Shown here: one piece after another, positions 1-9,409 of the stretch | Position numbering within the stretch: the first letter of the stretch is position 1 | Layout: each line of letters begins with the position of its first letter | DNA from: Cytobacillus firmus | GTDB taxonomy: Bacteria > Bacillota > Bacilli > Bacillales > Cytobacillaceae | Assembly (NCBI RefSeq): GCF_023657595.1 | Contig: NZ_CP098323.1 | Location: 3,000,001 to 3,064,000 of the forward strand | Direction: 5' to 3' | Length of the DNA stretch: 64,000 nucleotides | Made by a program: the position numbers and the translations under genes | The notes under the pieces: generated by a model | What the model was told of the DNA's origin: nothing | The model's database searches: none | Seen by the model: the letters and a program-made list of their open reading frames with translations, nothing else

Positions 1-2687
1 ATGGGATTAATATTGACTTCGAAGCGATTAAACCCTCTGACCGGGATCATTTTACACGATTCATGAGTAAGGTGTACAAAGCCTTTCATAAGGTAGATTT
101 AATGGTAACATTGGATGTTCCGCCGAATGATGAAAGCTATGATTATGCTTCTTTGGCTAAATACGCCGACCGTGTCATTGTGATGCTTTATGACCAGCAT
201 TACTCCATGAGCGCACCAGGGCCTGTCGCTCAAACAGATTGGGTAAAGGAGAACTTGAATCAAACTGATATTCCCTCCGACAAATTGGTTGCAGGCCTGG
301 GAACATACGGTTACAACTGGGAAGAAAATTCAAGTGAACCCGCAGCTGAAATGACGTTTGGGGATATCATGAAGATGGGCAGGGAAGCGAACCTCCATAT
401 CAATTGGAGTATGGAAGCTGGAAACCCCTACTTACGATATACACAGAATGGAAAAAATCATACTGTCTGGTTTTTGGATGCTGCTACTTTTTATAACCAG
501 ATGAACCTTGCGCTAAATAGCGATTCTACCGGGATTGCCATATGGCGGCTCGGTTCCGAGGATCCTTCGATTTGGAATTTTCTTGACAAGACTAATGAAG
601 CCAAAAAACCATCTCAAGTGCTTAGTACCTTTGATAGTCATTTTTCAGCCATTCATACTAGTAACGGAGAGGTAATGCAAATTGCTTCAGAAACAGAAAA
701 AGGAAAAAGGACAATTGAATTGGCTTCGAATGGAATGATAGAAAAGGAATCCTATGTCAAATACCCAAAGCCTTTTGAAGTAATCCGCCATGGAAAATCA
801 AGTAAAAAAGAAGTCGTCCTTACGTTTGATGACGGTCCTGATCCAGCCTACACTCCGGAAATACTGGACATATTGAACAGGTATCAGGTGAAAGGCACTT
901 TTTTTGTCGTAGGGGAAAATGCGCTGATGCATCCTCAGCTTGTTAAAAGAATTTATGATGAGGAGCATGAAATTGGAAACCATACCTTTACACATCCAGA
1001 TATTACATCCATCACACCTTCTCGTTTGCGGATGGAACTAAATGCAACACAACGCTTAATTCAAGGCATAACCGGCCATTCTATGACTCTTTTTCGGCCA
1101 CCTTACATTGCAGATACGGAGCTTAGTACAAAACAAGAGCAGCTTCCTGTTTTGGAAGCCCAGAAACTTGGCTATACCATGGTCGGCCAATCCATTGACT
1201 CTGGAGATTGGCAAGGAGCCACAGTTGATGATCTTGTAAATCAAACATTGGATCAGCTGTCAGAAGGAAATGTCATTTTGCTTCATGATGCCGGCGGTGA
1301 CCGCTCCAAAACAGTTGAGGCCCTTCCGATTATTATTGAAACACTTAAAGGCCGCGGCTATACATTTTCAACTACTGCCGGCTTAATTGGGAAAAGTGAC
1401 AGTGAGATCATGCCTTTTGCTGATCAGGAAAACCCTTATTCTGTATATAATAGTGCCGTTTTTAAAATCCTTAAAAACTGGAATACCGGCATCAGCTTTT
1501 TGTTTTATTCAGCCATCCTTTTAGGAATTTTGCGTCTGATTTTTCTTGTTTTCCTGTCCAGGAAACAGGTTAAGAGGTATAAAGAGACAAAGCTTGACCC
1601 TGGATTTACTCCATATGTCAGTGTAGTCATTGCTGCTTATAATGAGGAAAAGGTCATCTGCAAAACTATAGATTCTATTTTAACCAGTGACTATTCTGCT
1701 TTTGAAATACTGGTTATTGATGATGGCTCAAAGGATCAGACGGCCCGTGCCGTTGAGGAAGCTTTTGCAGACAATTCCCGCGTCAGATTAATTAAAAAAG
1801 CCAATGGCGGAAAATCTTCAGCTGTAAACCTTGGATTCAAGGAAGCTAAGGGGGAAATTGTGATTGCTTTAGATGCCGATACGCTTATCGCCGAAAATGC
1901 TATTTCACTGCTTGTCAGCCATTTTAAAGATGATCAGGTGGCTGCTGTGTCAGGTAATGTCAAGGTTGGCAATAAAGGGAATCTTCTGACGAACTGGCAG
2001 CATATTGAATATGTGACAGGCTTCAACCTGGAAAGAAGAGCCTTCGCTGCACTTAACTGTATTACTGTAGTACCAGGTGCAATCGGGGCATGGAAAAAGT
2101 CTGCAGTTGCAGAAGCCGGCTACTTTAGCGAGGATACACTTGCAGAGGATACAGATATCACTCTTGCCCTATTGCGCAATGGAAAGAAAATTGAATTCGA
2201 AGAAAAGGCCTATGCTTATACAGAAGTTCCGGAAGATATTAAAAGCCTGGCAAAACAGCGCTACCGTTGGGTATATGGGACTCTTCAATGCCTCTGGAAA
2301 CATAGGGAGGCGTTATTTAACAGGAATCATCAGTCATTAGGGTATGTAGCCCTACCGAACATGTGGCTTTTTCAATATGTTTATCAAACGATTTCTCCCA
2401 TTGCAGATCTTTTGTTTATCTTAGCCCTTTTCAGCCCAAACCCTGAAAAAGCAGCAATTGGATTTGTTCTTTTTTACTTGATGGATTTCTTTACCTCCTT
2501 ATATGCGTTCAGGCTGGAGAAAGAAAATCCTAAACCATTGGTCTCGTTGTTTTTGCAGCGAATCTTATATAAACAGCTGATGACGTATGTGGTGGTAAAA
2601 TCGATATTCTCCGCCATAAAAGGAGTAACTGTCGGCTGGAATAAACTAAAGCGTAAAGGCAGTGTGACACAAGATAATCCGCTATAA
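1..2687 (+). CDS. GH18 / polysaccharide deacetylase / GT2 fusion protein (5' truncated)
   Basis: The reading frame is open from the window edge; the first visible residues (GINIDFEA, codons from position 3) match the catalytic end of a GH18 active site, so the N-terminus lies outside. Numbering from the internal ATG at 63: the rest of GH18 spans about 1-185. A NodB/CE4 deacetylase follows with TFDDGPD (254-260), NHTFTHP, RPPY (345-348) and LHDAGG (407-412). After one membrane segment (about 485-512) comes a family 2 glycosyltransferase with AAYNEE (524-529), a DAD motif, EDTD and QRYRW (732-736), ending in membrane segments. All catalytic motifs are intact. The family makes or modifies beta-linked N-acetylglucosamine polymers at the membrane; the precise product is inference. 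A strong terminator follows. Confidence 0.92.
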   Translation, partial: GINIDFEAIKPSDRDHFTRFMSKVYKAFHKVDLMVTLDVPPNDESYDYASLAKYADRVIVMLYDQHYSMSAPGPVAQTDWVKENLNQTDIPSDKLVAGLGTYGYNWEENSSEPAAEMTFGDIMKMGREANLHINWSMEAGNPYLRYTQNGKNHTVWFLDAATFYNQMNLALNSDSTGIAIWRLGSEDPSIWNFLDKTNEAKKPSQVLSTFDSHFSAIHTSNGEVMQIASETEKGKRTIELASNGMIEKESYVKYPKPFEVIRHGKSSKKEVVLTFDDGPDPAYTPEILDILNRYQVKGTFFVVGENALMHPQLVKRIYDEEHEIGNHTFTHPDITSITPSRLRMELNATQRLIQGITGHSMTLFRPPYIADTELSTKQEQLPVLEAQKLGYTMVGQSIDSGDWQGATVDDLVNQTLDQLSEGNVILLHDAGGDRSKTVEALPIIIETLKGRGYTFSTTAGLIGKSDSEIMPFADQENPYSVYNSAVFKILKNWNTGISFLFYSAILLGILRLIFLVFLSRKQVKRYKETKLDPGFTPYVSVVIAAYNEEKVICKTIDSILTSDYSAFEILVIDDGSKDQTARAVEEAFADNSRVRLIKKANGGKSSAVNLGFKEAKGEIVIALDADTLIAENAISLLVSHFKDDQVAAVSGNVKVGNKGNLLTNWQHIEYVTGFNLERRAFAALNCITVVPGAIGAWKKSAVAEAGYFSEDTLAEDTDITLALLRNGKKIEFEEKAYAYTEVPEDIKSLAKQRYRWVYGTLQCLWKHREALFNRNHQSLGYVALPNMWLFQYVYQTISPIADLLFILALFSPNPEKAAIGFVLFYLMDFFTSLYAFRLEKENPKPLVSLFLQRILYKQLMTYVVVKSIFSAIKGVTVGWNKLKRKGSVTQDNPL

Positions 2688-2690
2688 GCT

Positions 2691-2730
2691 AAAAGGCCTT
2701 TCCCAATTCCGGGAGAGGCCTTTTGATTTT
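2691..2730. terminator. bidirectional intrinsic terminator
   Basis: Inverted repeat AAAAGGCCT...AGGCCTTTT with an inner CCC/GGG pair, A-rich on one side and T-rich on the other. It lies between the convergent genes ending at 2687 (+) and 2747 (-). Confidence 0.85.
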
Positions 2731-2746
2731 TCATGATCCGGGAAGT

Positions 2747-3358
2747 CTATAAGTTCTTCCCATTGCTGTCTTTGTTTTCATTTCCTTTTTCCACTCGTCT
2801 GCTCTCAGCTTTTTCTTTAGCGGTCTGGGAAACCTGCTGTCCATGGTTGAGAACTTTTTCAGCAGGACTTGCTGTACTATTCCCTCCCGTACCAGATGCT
2901 GGTGCTTGGGAATCTTTTGGGCTGGTCACAGGTTTCGCAGGTTCACTTGTTGTCTTATTTCCTGAAGACGCAGAAGCAGGCTCTGGATCTGAAGGCTTTT
3001 TGGCTGATACAGACTCCGTTTTAATCACTGGTTTTGCTGCAGGTTTCCGGCTCGATAATTCGGTATCCGTTTGCACAGCAGCTATTGCCTTATTGCTCTC
3101 TCCCTTTTTGGGGGATTTTGCAGAAGAAGGAGTATTTTCCTCCGTTTTTTGTTTCACCTTATTTTTTACAGACACTGTTTTTGTTTCAGCCTTATTGTCA
3201 AGTTGTCTGTATCCTTCAGATTTCTTTTGAATACCTGTTAAAACAGATGAATTTTCCGCTGAAAAAAGTTCAGTTGCTTTCAAAATGCCATTGGCAGCAG
3301 AAAACGTTAAAGCCCCCGCTATTACCATGACAAGGGCTCCCTTAGCTGGTGATTTCAT
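2747..3358 (-). CDS. secreted or membrane-anchored low-complexity protein
   Basis: 203 residues. An N-terminal hydrophobic segment (about 5-27) looks like a signal peptide or anchor; the rest is a Lys/Ser/Pro/Thr/Glu-rich, probably disordered tail without a recognisable domain. AGGAGAATATT stands directly before the ATG. The opposite strand carries open frames, but they lack a ribosome-binding site and read as shadows of the biased composition. I do not recognise the family. The composition suggests an extracytoplasmic linker or wall-associated protein, which is inference only. Confidence 0.7.
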   Translation of the reverse strand: MKSPAKGALVMVIAGALTFSAANGILKATELFSAENSSVLTGIQKKSEGYRQLDNKAETKTVSVKNKVKQKTEENTPSSAKSPKKGESNKAIAAVQTDTELSSRKPAAKPVIKTESVSAKKPSDPEPASASSGNKTTSEPAKPVTSPKDSQAPASGTGGNSTASPAEKVLNHGQQVSQTAKEKAESRRVEKGNENKDSNGKNL

Positions 3359-3579
3359 AATATTCTCCTCAAGACTAATTATAGATTATATACACAGAAT
3401 ACGAATAAGAATCTGTATGTTATGGGGGTATAATTCGACATATATTTTAACTTTTTCCTATTAACCCGGATTTGTATTTTTAAAGAAGATCCTGTTGCCG
3501 CATTTCTAAAACCTTAAATAAAGGGATTTTGCCTCGTATAGAGAATATGTAAAAAACATACAATGAAAGCGGTGAGTAG

Positions 3580-3963
3580 ATGAATTCAATTGCTTCCCCG
3601 ATTGCAGGCAAAGTGAACAATGTGTTTATTCATGTCAAGAACCTGAAAAAGTCGGCTCAATGGTATAGCAATCTTCTTGGACTGCCTTTTAATATGGAGG
3701 ATGTGGAATCTCCGGTATACAACATTCCGGTCACCTCTCAAACCGGACTTACACTGGATGATCACACCTTTGATCCATCCTTCAAATGGACTCCTTCCGG
3801 TCACGTTTTATTTAATTTCTTTGCCCAGGATATCGATGAGGCCTACAAGTTTGTAAAAGATCATGGAATCACCATTGTAAAAGAAGTAGAGCGTATTGGA
3901 GATTTTGCTTATTTTAACTTTCAGGACCCGGATGGCAATGTATTGATGATCTGCAATTGTTAA
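3580..3963 (+). CDS. VOC (glyoxalase/bleomycin-resistance fold) family protein
   Basis: 127 residues, one full vicinal-oxygen-chelate module: KVNNVFIHVKNLKKSAQWYS at the start, the usual LGLPF segment, and FQDPDGNVLMIC near the end, where the last metal-ligand glutamate would normally sit but here reads M/I. Such proteins are dioxygenases, isomerases, glyoxalases or drug-binding proteins; nothing here fixes the substrate. The ribosome-binding site is weak (GCGGTGAG). It stands alone, upstream of an efflux pump gene in the same direction. Confidence 0.75.
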   Translation: MNSIASPIAGKVNNVFIHVKNLKKSAQWYSNLLGLPFNMEDVESPVYNIPVTSQTGLTLDDHTFDPSFKWTPSGHVLFNFFAQDIDEAYKFVKDHGITIVKEVERIGDFAYFNFQDPDGNVLMICNC

Positions 3964-3965
3964 TG

Positions 3966-4001
3966 ATGGAATCTGTGGCTATATGGCCATGGATTTTTTT
4001 A
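3966..4001 (+). terminator. probable intrinsic terminator after the VOC gene
   Basis: Imperfect stem built on TGGC/GCCA and AATC/GATT, followed by seven T residues, starting just after the stop at 3963. Confidence 0.5.
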
Positions 4002-4099
4002 TTTACAGCATTCCCCGCTGGACATCCCCCTTTTCCTCGCGTATACTAGCCATATTTATGTAAAAGATTAACAGCTTCATAGAAAGTAAGGTGTTTAAT

Positions 4100-5335
4100 A
4101 TGATTCACAATCCGACTGGAAAAGAGCGGCTTGCGCTGGCATTTCTCCTCAGCATGCTTGGCATATTGGGGCCATTCAATATTGATATGTATTTGCCGGG
4201 CTTTCCAGATATCGCTGATGATTTCGGTGCCCGTGCTTCACTTGTTCAGATGAGTCTGACGGCCTGTTTGATTGGACTTGCGGCTGGACAGATAATTGTC
4301 GGACCGCTCAGTGATTCGCATGGAAGAAGAAAACCACTACTCATCGGAATCTCTCTCTTTGCCGTATCTTCCCTTTTATGCGCCGTTTCACCCAATATTG
4401 CGGCCTTTATTGCAGCCCGCTTTCTGCAGGGATTAACCGCCTCTGCGGGAATCGTCTTATCCCGGGCAGTTGTCCGTGATGTGTTCAGCGGAAAAGAGCT
4501 TACGAAATTTTTTGCTTTGCTAATGGTCATTAATGCAACCGCTCCGATGATTGCGCCCATGACAGGCGGTGCGCTGCTTCTGATTCCTTTCGCAAGCTGG
4601 GAATCCATCTTTTATTTTCTAAGCTTTTTGGGATTATTTATTACCATTGTGATCTATTTCCGATTAAAAGAAACTCTTCCTCCAGAAAAAAGGGTCCCAA
4701 GCTCCATTGGGAATTCCGTTAAAAGCATGGGGGGACTTTTCAGGGACCGTTCCTTCATCGGCTATGCCCTTATCGTTGGATTCATACATGGCGGAAGCTT
4801 TGCTTATGTGTCGGGGACACCCTTTGTCTATCAGGGAATTTATGGTGTATCGCCACAGGTGTTCAGCATCCTGTTTGGCATTAATGGATTGGCCATCATT
4901 ACGGGGAGTTTTCTGATTGGCCGCCTCGCAGGTGTCATTCCGGAAAGAAGCCTGCTCCGGACAGCAGTCTGCATAGCGGTCAGTGCCACTTTGTTCCTAT
5001 TAATTATGACCATCATTAAAGGACCGCTATTCATGCTTGTCATTCCGATTTTTATCTATATGACTTCAATGGGGATGATCATCACCAGCTCGTTTACATT
5101 GGCCATGAAAAATCAGGGGCATCGTGCCGGCAGTGCCAGCGCCGTAATCGGAATGCTTCCTTCAGTGCTGGGTTCAGCTGTTTCCCCTTTGGTGAGCATT
5201 GATGAAACTACTGCAGTGCCAATGGGTGCCATCTTGTTTATTACATCATTCATCGGATTTGTTTTTTTCTTCACCTTAACGAAAGAAAAAACAAAAAGAA
5301 GCCGACAGAGCCTGAAGCTGCATGCGGAGGGATAA
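4100..5335 (+). CDS. MFS multidrug efflux transporter, Bcr/CflA type
   Basis: About 411 residues with 12 predicted membrane segments. Family marks are FNIDMYLPGFP in helix 1, the A-like motif GPLSDSHGRRK between helices 2 and 3, and SRAVVRD after helix 4. These are typical of Bcr/CflA drug:H+ antiporters of the cytoplasmic membrane. An upstream in-frame GTG at 4091 exists, but AAGGTG at 4088-4093 sits six bases before the ATG at 4100, so I chose the ATG. Substrates cannot be told from sequence. It is probably monocistronic, since the next genes run the other way. Confidence 0.85.
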   Translation: MIHNPTGKERLALAFLLSMLGILGPFNIDMYLPGFPDIADDFGARASLVQMSLTACLIGLAAGQIIVGPLSDSHGRRKPLLIGISLFAVSSLLCAVSPNIAAFIAARFLQGLTASAGIVLSRAVVRDVFSGKELTKFFALLMVINATAPMIAPMTGGALLLIPFASWESIFYFLSFLGLFITIVIYFRLKETLPPEKRVPSSIGNSVKSMGGLFRDRSFIGYALIVGFIHGGSFAYVSGTPFVYQGIYGVSPQVFSILFGINGLAIITGSFLIGRLAGVIPERSLLRTAVCIAVSATLFLLIMTIIKGPLFMLVIPIFIYMTSMGMIITSSFTLAMKNQGHRAGSASAVIGMLPSVLGSAVSPLVSIDETTAVPMGAILFITSFIGFVFFFTLTKEKTKRSRQSLKLHAEG

Positions 5336-5366
5336 TTCCCTCCGGCTGGCATGCCGCCTGCTTTAT
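5320..5366 (+). terminator. probable intrinsic terminator overlapping the MFS stop
   Basis: GGAGGG/CCCTCC stem inside a wider GCATGC...GCATGC pairing, then CTTTATTCTTTT. The stem begins within the last codons of the efflux gene. Confidence 0.5.
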
Positions 5367-5704
5367 TCTTTTACTTCCTCGATAATCGACTGTCCTTCAG
5401 TTCCTTCATCATCCTGCCACTGCCATTTTTCATGCAGCCTGATGCGGCCGTCCTCCAATATTTCAGGGGTGGAGAGACATTTTCCGCCGCGCAGCTGATT
5501 TTTGTTATTCACATGGTTATATCTGAATTCCAAACATCCGTCTTCATTGGCAATTCCAATCAGTGTCCCCTGAATGATTTCTCCCCCGCCATAACTAGCT
5601 GATATTATTTTTCCATCCTGTTTATAATGAAAAAAGGTCTTTGATGAAACTTCACCATTCTCTGTATTTTGCACAGAAACAAAGGTACGGCCATTGTAAT
5701 TCAT
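5363..5704 (-). CDS. conserved hypothetical protein (beta-strand-rich, n-acetylglutamate-synthase-like annotation)
   Basis: 113 residues of alternating strand-forming segments ([44 protein letters not shown]). Bacillus genomes carry close-looking proteins often labelled n-acetylglutamate synthase, but I see no GNAT or amino-acid-kinase motif and would not transfer that function. It starts 27 bases after the acetyltransferase gene on the same strand, so the two probably share a transcript. Confidence 0.65.
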   Translation of the reverse strand: MNYNGRTFVSVQNTENGEVSSKTFFHYKQDGKIISASYGGGEIIQGTLIGIANEDGCLEFRYNHVNNKNQLRGGKCLSTPEILEDGRIRLHEKWQWQDDEGTEGQSIIEEVKE

Positions 5705-5731
5705 AAAAATATCCTCCTGGTATGTATCGAT

Positions 5732-6274
5732 TTATAAATCCCCTTTTAAAATGGAGTACATATACAAGTCATCAAATTTCCCGTTAGTATATTCATAATG
5801 CCTAAGCAGTCCTTCTCTCGTGAAGCCCTGCCTTTCAACCAGCTTCTGGGATGAGAGATTTTTTGGCTCGATCAAAGCTTCTACCCTTTCAAGCCCAAGC
5901 TGTTCAAAGCCGAATTGTAAAACCCTCTCAAGGGCTTCATTCGCAATTCCTTTTCCCCAATGCTCCCTGCTTAGTTCATAACCGACTTCACTTCGGTAAT
6001 GTTTCGGATTCCTATTCAGGAAACCGCAGCTCCCAATGACCTTCCCTGAATCCTTCAGTGTGATGCCCCAGCGAATTCCTGTGCCATTTGTATAAATGGA
6101 TTTATACCATTCTATTTCTCCAAGCACCTCCTCTGGAGTTTCACAGGCTGAGATTCCCATATGCTTTACAACCAGCTGATCTGACAGGTATACAAACATA
6201 TCTTTTGCATCTTCTTCAGTTGCTTCTCTTAAAATTAATCTTTCTGTTTCAAGAATCGGAAATGCTTTTTCCAA
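5732..6274 (-). CDS. GNAT N-acetyltransferase, RimJ/RimL-like
   Basis: 180 residues. Begins ILETERLILREATEEDAKD, the usual start of RimJ/RimL-type acetyltransferases; the acetyl-CoA loop lies in REHWGKGIANEAL, and the C-terminal region NLSSQKLVERQGF is the family's Asn/Ser motif. RimJ/RimL relatives acetylate protein N-termini or amino-sugar or peptide antibiotics using acetyl-CoA; the substrate here is unknown. First gene of a likely two-gene operon with the 113-residue protein downstream. Confidence 0.85.
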   Translation of the reverse strand: MEKAFPILETERLILREATEEDAKDMFVYLSDQLVVKHMGISACETPEEVLGEIEWYKSIYTNGTGIRWGITLKDSGKVIGSCGFLNRNPKHYRSEVGYELSREHWGKGIANEALERVLQFGFEQLGLERVEALIEPKNLSSQKLVERQGFTREGLLRHYEYTNGKFDDLYMYSILKGDL

Positions 6275-6418
6275 CGGACTGCCTCCTCTGCAAAATATCT
6301 ATCTTCAACTATACCAAATTGCTGTAAAAAAATCCTATCATATGGAAATTACTTCAAAACCAGCTTTATCCATGTTACACTCTATTATTAGTAAAATATA
6401 AACAAAAGGAGAATTTCT

Positions 6419-7828
6419 GTGAAACGTTATGGTCTATGGCTGCTGTCTGCCGGATTGATTCTTTCCGCGTGCAGCAATGACAAAGAGAAAACAGCCGCTG
6501 ATTCACCTGTTAAAGAAGAGCAAAAAAAAGAACAAAAGCAGGTAAGCATTTTAGCAGAGTCTAAGAATATTAATTTAGAGATCTCTGAAGAAACCCTGCT
6601 AAATTTGCCTCCTGGAACCCTAATGGATAACCTTACATACGAAAAAGACATTGAAGCCATTGAAGTTATACCGGAAACTGATCCTGAACTTTTAAGGAAG
6701 ATGACGCCCAAACTGGAAGAGCTGACGGAGGAAGCCAAAGATACAGACTCTATTAAAAAAGGGCTAGTTTCCCTGCTGGCGAGTCCACATTATAAAGACA
6801 TTATTGAAAAGTCCAATGCCTACAAACCCGATTTTGAAGAACCTTACCTGCCGGATCCCACCAAGTCAGAACCCGGAGAAGAAGAAAAAAAGGCAGCAGA
6901 ACAGGCCATTATTCTTCTGGATGCCAGTTCATCCATGCTGCTGCAGGCAGACGGCAATGTGAAAATGGATATTGCTAAAAGCGCCGTCAAGAGTTTCGCC
7001 CAGACGATTGGCCAAAGCAGTGATGTATCCCTTGTGGTCTATGGCCATAAAGGCTCTGAAGCAGACGCTGATAAAAAAATTTCCTGCTCTGGTGTTGAGG
7101 AAGTCTATCCTATGAGCAACTATTCCAAGAAGGAATTTCACGAAGCTGTTGATTCATTTGAAAGCAAAGGCTGGACGCCTCTTGCCGGCGCCATTCAAAA
7201 AGCAGCAGAAATGAGCAGCGGCTATGACGGCTCCACCACGATCTACATTGTCAGTGACGGTGCCGAAACATGTGACGGCGACCCTGTCAAGGCCAGCAAG
7301 AACCTTGTGAAAAACAACAGCAGCAATACTGTTAATATCATTGGGTTTGATGTAGACGGCAAGGCCGAGGATCAATTAAAAGCAGTAGCCGAAGCCGGCA
7401 ACGGGGAGTACTTTAAAGCAGACAGTCCCGACGATCTGAAAGACACCATTCAATACGAGTGGCTTCCGTCTGCCGGTGACCTCGCATGGGCTTTTACAAT
7501 GGCACCCAGCCCGTGGGAAATGATGGATGAATATAAAATCGGTGAAGTTTATCCCCGCCAATTATTTACAGTCGGCAGGCGTGAATCACAGCGAATCCTG
7601 GATGCCGTCACCATTATGGGCGATAAGGGCTGGATCACGGATGAGCAGCGATCCGAACTCCGTGAATGGGGCTATGAACGCAGCGGCCAAATGAAGGATC
7701 TGTATATGGAGCTGCACGAAAAAAATCGGAATACAGCTGAAACGGAAAGTGATGAAATTAGACAGAGAGTAGACGAATGGGTTGAAAAAATGAAAGCTCT
7801 GAAGAAAGAACGCGGGGATATTTGGTGA
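6419..7828 (+). CDS. VWA-domain lipoprotein
   Basis: 469 residues from a GTG start preceded by AAAGGAGAA. Lipoprotein signal with lipobox LSAC (cleavage before Cys18). A von Willebrand factor A domain spans about 160-345, with the MIDAS motif DASSS at 168-172 and the conserved threonine and aspartate regions (WTPLAGA, VSDGAETC). The C-terminal 120 residues are charged and helical. It resembles an extended version of the B. subtilis YwmC/YwmD lipoproteins. It should sit on the outer face of the membrane and bind a metal-dependent ligand; its role is unknown. Confidence 0.85.
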   Translation: MKRYGLWLLSAGLILSACSNDKEKTAADSPVKEEQKKEQKQVSILAESKNINLEISEETLLNLPPGTLMDNLTYEKDIEAIEVIPETDPELLRKMTPKLEELTEEAKDTDSIKKGLVSLLASPHYKDIIEKSNAYKPDFEEPYLPDPTKSEPGEEEKKAAEQAIILLDASSSMLLQADGNVKMDIAKSAVKSFAQTIGQSSDVSLVVYGHKGSEADADKKISCSGVEEVYPMSNYSKKEFHEAVDSFESKGWTPLAGAIQKAAEMSSGYDGSTTIYIVSDGAETCDGDPVKASKNLVKNNSSNTVNIIGFDVDGKAEDQLKAVAEAGNGEYFKADSPDDLKDTIQYEWLPSAGDLAWAFTMAPSPWEMMDEYKIGEVYPRQLFTVGRRESQRILDAVTIMGDKGWITDEQRSELREWGYERSGQMKDLYMELHEKNRNTAETESDEIRQRVDEWVEKMKALKKERGDIW

Positions 7829-7838
7829 CAAAATTTTT

Positions 7839-7877
7839 AAGAATGCTCCGGGCGGCATGCTCTGAGCATTCTTTTTA
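7839..7877 (+). terminator. intrinsic terminator
   Basis: AGAATGCTC/GAGCATTCT stem followed by TTTTT, directly after the VWA gene; it abuts the stop of the convergent small gene. Confidence 0.8.
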
Positions 7878-8060
7878 CTCTTTGGGTATGAAAATAAAAT
7901 TCCTCTTCAGCTCGGCCTCATTAATGGAGATCCGATACGATAAATCTTTTGTCCGCAGTACATATTCTTTAATGCCAATAAATTCAGATTCCGCAATCAA
8001 GTAAAAGTGCGTACCCTTTTTTAAACCTTTAAAATGATTCTTTAACTTATATTTTTTCAT
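7875..8060 (-). CDS. small basic hypothetical protein
   Basis: 61 residues, Lys-rich with alternating strands, no recognised domain. AGGAG lies four to five bases before the ATG. It follows the zinc-ribbon gene by seven bases, so the two are very probably co-transcribed and translated in tandem. Its stop coincides with the edge of the opposing terminator. Confidence 0.6.
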   Translation of the reverse strand: MKKYKLKNHFKGLKKGTHFYLIAESEFIGIKEYVLRTKDLSYRISINEAELKRNFIFIPKE

Positions 8061-8067
8061 GATGCTC

Positions 8068-8259
8068 CTACATTCTATTTTTAAACTTCTCCGGCTTCTT
8101 CACATACCCTTCAATGATAAAACCGCAGCTAGTGCAAATAACATATTCAATATCAGAACCGAGACTCATCTTATACACAGGAAACATGACCCCATATCCC
8201 GAATGCTTCCCTTTCCCCAGCTCATTTGATCCGCACTTTGGACAATTTTCTGCTTTCAT
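8068..8259 (-). CDS. small zinc-ribbon protein
   Basis: 63 residues with two CxxC knuckles, CPKCGS near the N-terminus and CTSCGF about 30 residues later, the pattern of a four-cysteine zinc ribbon. The ATG at 8265 is too close to AGGAG, so I chose the second ATG at 8259 with a seven-base spacing. Zinc ribbons of this size bind nucleic acid or act as protein adaptors; nothing indicates the partner. It heads a two-gene unit with the 61-residue protein. Confidence 0.65.
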   Translation of the reverse strand: MKAENCPKCGSNELGKGKHSGYGVMFPVYKMSLGSDIEYVICTSCGFIIEGYVKKPEKFKNRM

Positions 8260-8354
8260 ATTCATTCTCCTTTCCGCTTCTATTAGTAAGTCATACGTTC
8301 AGAAGCATGAAAAAGTTTCACGAAAACAGTAATTGCGGCCATACAGATCCGGTA

Positions 8355-8864
8355 CTATTCAGCTGCTGTAAGTGATTCCTTTGATTTGAGCACCTGAATA
8401 TAAACTCCTGTCAGTGTCTGAGTCAGCAAAAAGATTGGGAAAGAATGCATGAGCTTATACCCTTTTTGCAGGGTTATTATATCTGCAGCTGTTAAAACCC
8501 ATTGAAAATAAACACCAAAAAATGCCCATACCAATACATACATAATGAACGTTTTTTTGCCGATGTTCAGTTTTTCATAAAGGTAAAAAAAGAAGTAGCC
8601 AAATGGGGCAAATAATATATAGTATAAAATATCTGTGACTTCATAATTGTTTAGATCATTAACCTTATAAAAATCTGTTCTGCCTCCGCCTATTGTGAAA
8701 TCATAAAGGATCCCAACGGCTATGCCCCACAGCAAACTCAGCACTCTGACCTGCTTCGCCAGCCTGTCCGGCCTTCTTATTAGAAGAAAATATACAAAAT
8801 AGGCAGCAGCAACCATGAGCAAAAGATAAAGCTCGTTGTTGCCAAATTCCTTCCACATTTTCAT
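8355..8864 (-). CDS. integral membrane protein (small Bacillus membrane family)
   Basis: 169 residues, about five membrane segments separated by short loops (LYLLLMVAAAYFVYFLLIRR, a helix at LLWGIAVGILYD, then YFFFYLYEKL and later helices). No catalytic motif seen. Its ATG overlaps the stop of the upstream membrane gene in ATGA, indicating translational coupling. Topology and length resemble the small CBO0543-type membrane proteins and the frameshifted gene at 59586-60071; that link is a visual impression, not an alignment. Confidence 0.65.
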   Translation of the reverse strand: MKMWKEFGNNELYLLLMVAAAYFVYFLLIRRPDRLAKQVRVLSLLWGIAVGILYDFTIGGGRTDFYKVNDLNNYEVTDILYYILFAPFGYFFFYLYEKLNIGKKTFIMYVLVWAFFGVYFQWVLTAADIITLQKGYKLMHSFPIFLLTQTLTGVYIQVLKSKESLTAAE

Positions 8865-9334
8865 GCTTCATTCACCCCTCTTGTCTTAAGCTGTCCAAAA
8901 TACTTAAGTAAGAATTGAACCACTAAATGCAGGAGGAGTAGATAGATGATTTCATAGCCTATATTCCATTCTTTATAATCCACAATTCCAAAATACCCGG
9001 CAATCATTACAGCAGAAACAAGGAATGCAACGGAAACCGTCATTATAATAAACTTTGAAGCCAGCGAATCACCTGTCCTTACTAAATTTAATGTGATTGC
9101 TAATGTGATTGGAAGCGTTATGCTTCTATGTATTAAAAAGGCGGAATTGTTTAAGATCTGCTGGGAAATATCCGCCATATTCAGCTCTTCATAAACAATC
9201 CACGTATAATTAATATTAATGACCATCGCCGACAGATACACAAAGGTATTTTCAATAAAAGTCAGCTTCTTATTCATAGTAGTAAACAGTACAAGCACCA
9301 GCCAGGCAAGAAAAACCAAAAGTACAAACCCCAT
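8861..9334 (-). CDS. integral membrane protein, coupled to the next gene
   Basis: 157 residues with about five hydrophobic helices (residues 2-18, 30-48, 66-84, 96-115, 127-145). No signature motif recognised. It overlaps the following gene by four bases (ATGA), so the two products are probably made in equal amounts and may form one complex. Upstream lies the 52-bp repeat array, which separates it from the LacI-type regulator. Confidence 0.6.
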   Translation of the reverse strand: MGFVLLVFLAWLVLVLFTTMNKKLTFIENTFVYLSAMVININYTWIVYEELNMADISQQILNNSAFLIHRSITLPITLAITLNLVRTGDSLASKFIIMTVSVAFLVSAVMIAGYFGIVDYKEWNIGYEIIYLLLLHLVVQFLLKYFGQLKTRGVNEA

Positions 9335-9409
9335 GTAACATCAGCCCCATTTTTTTGTTAGTATTTGCGGGGGAGGGATAATTATTCTGCCGTGCCACCC
9401 TTTAGCTGT

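Noticed and set aside
2733..3230. 165-codon open frame opposite the low-complexity secreted protein
   Set aside because: No ribosome-binding site; hydrophobic composition is the mirror of a Lys/Ser/Glu-rich coding strand.
5363..5704. N-acetylglutamate synthase function for the 113-residue protein
   Set aside because: No acetyl-CoA-binding or kinase-like motif is visible; the common label seems to be inherited annotation.
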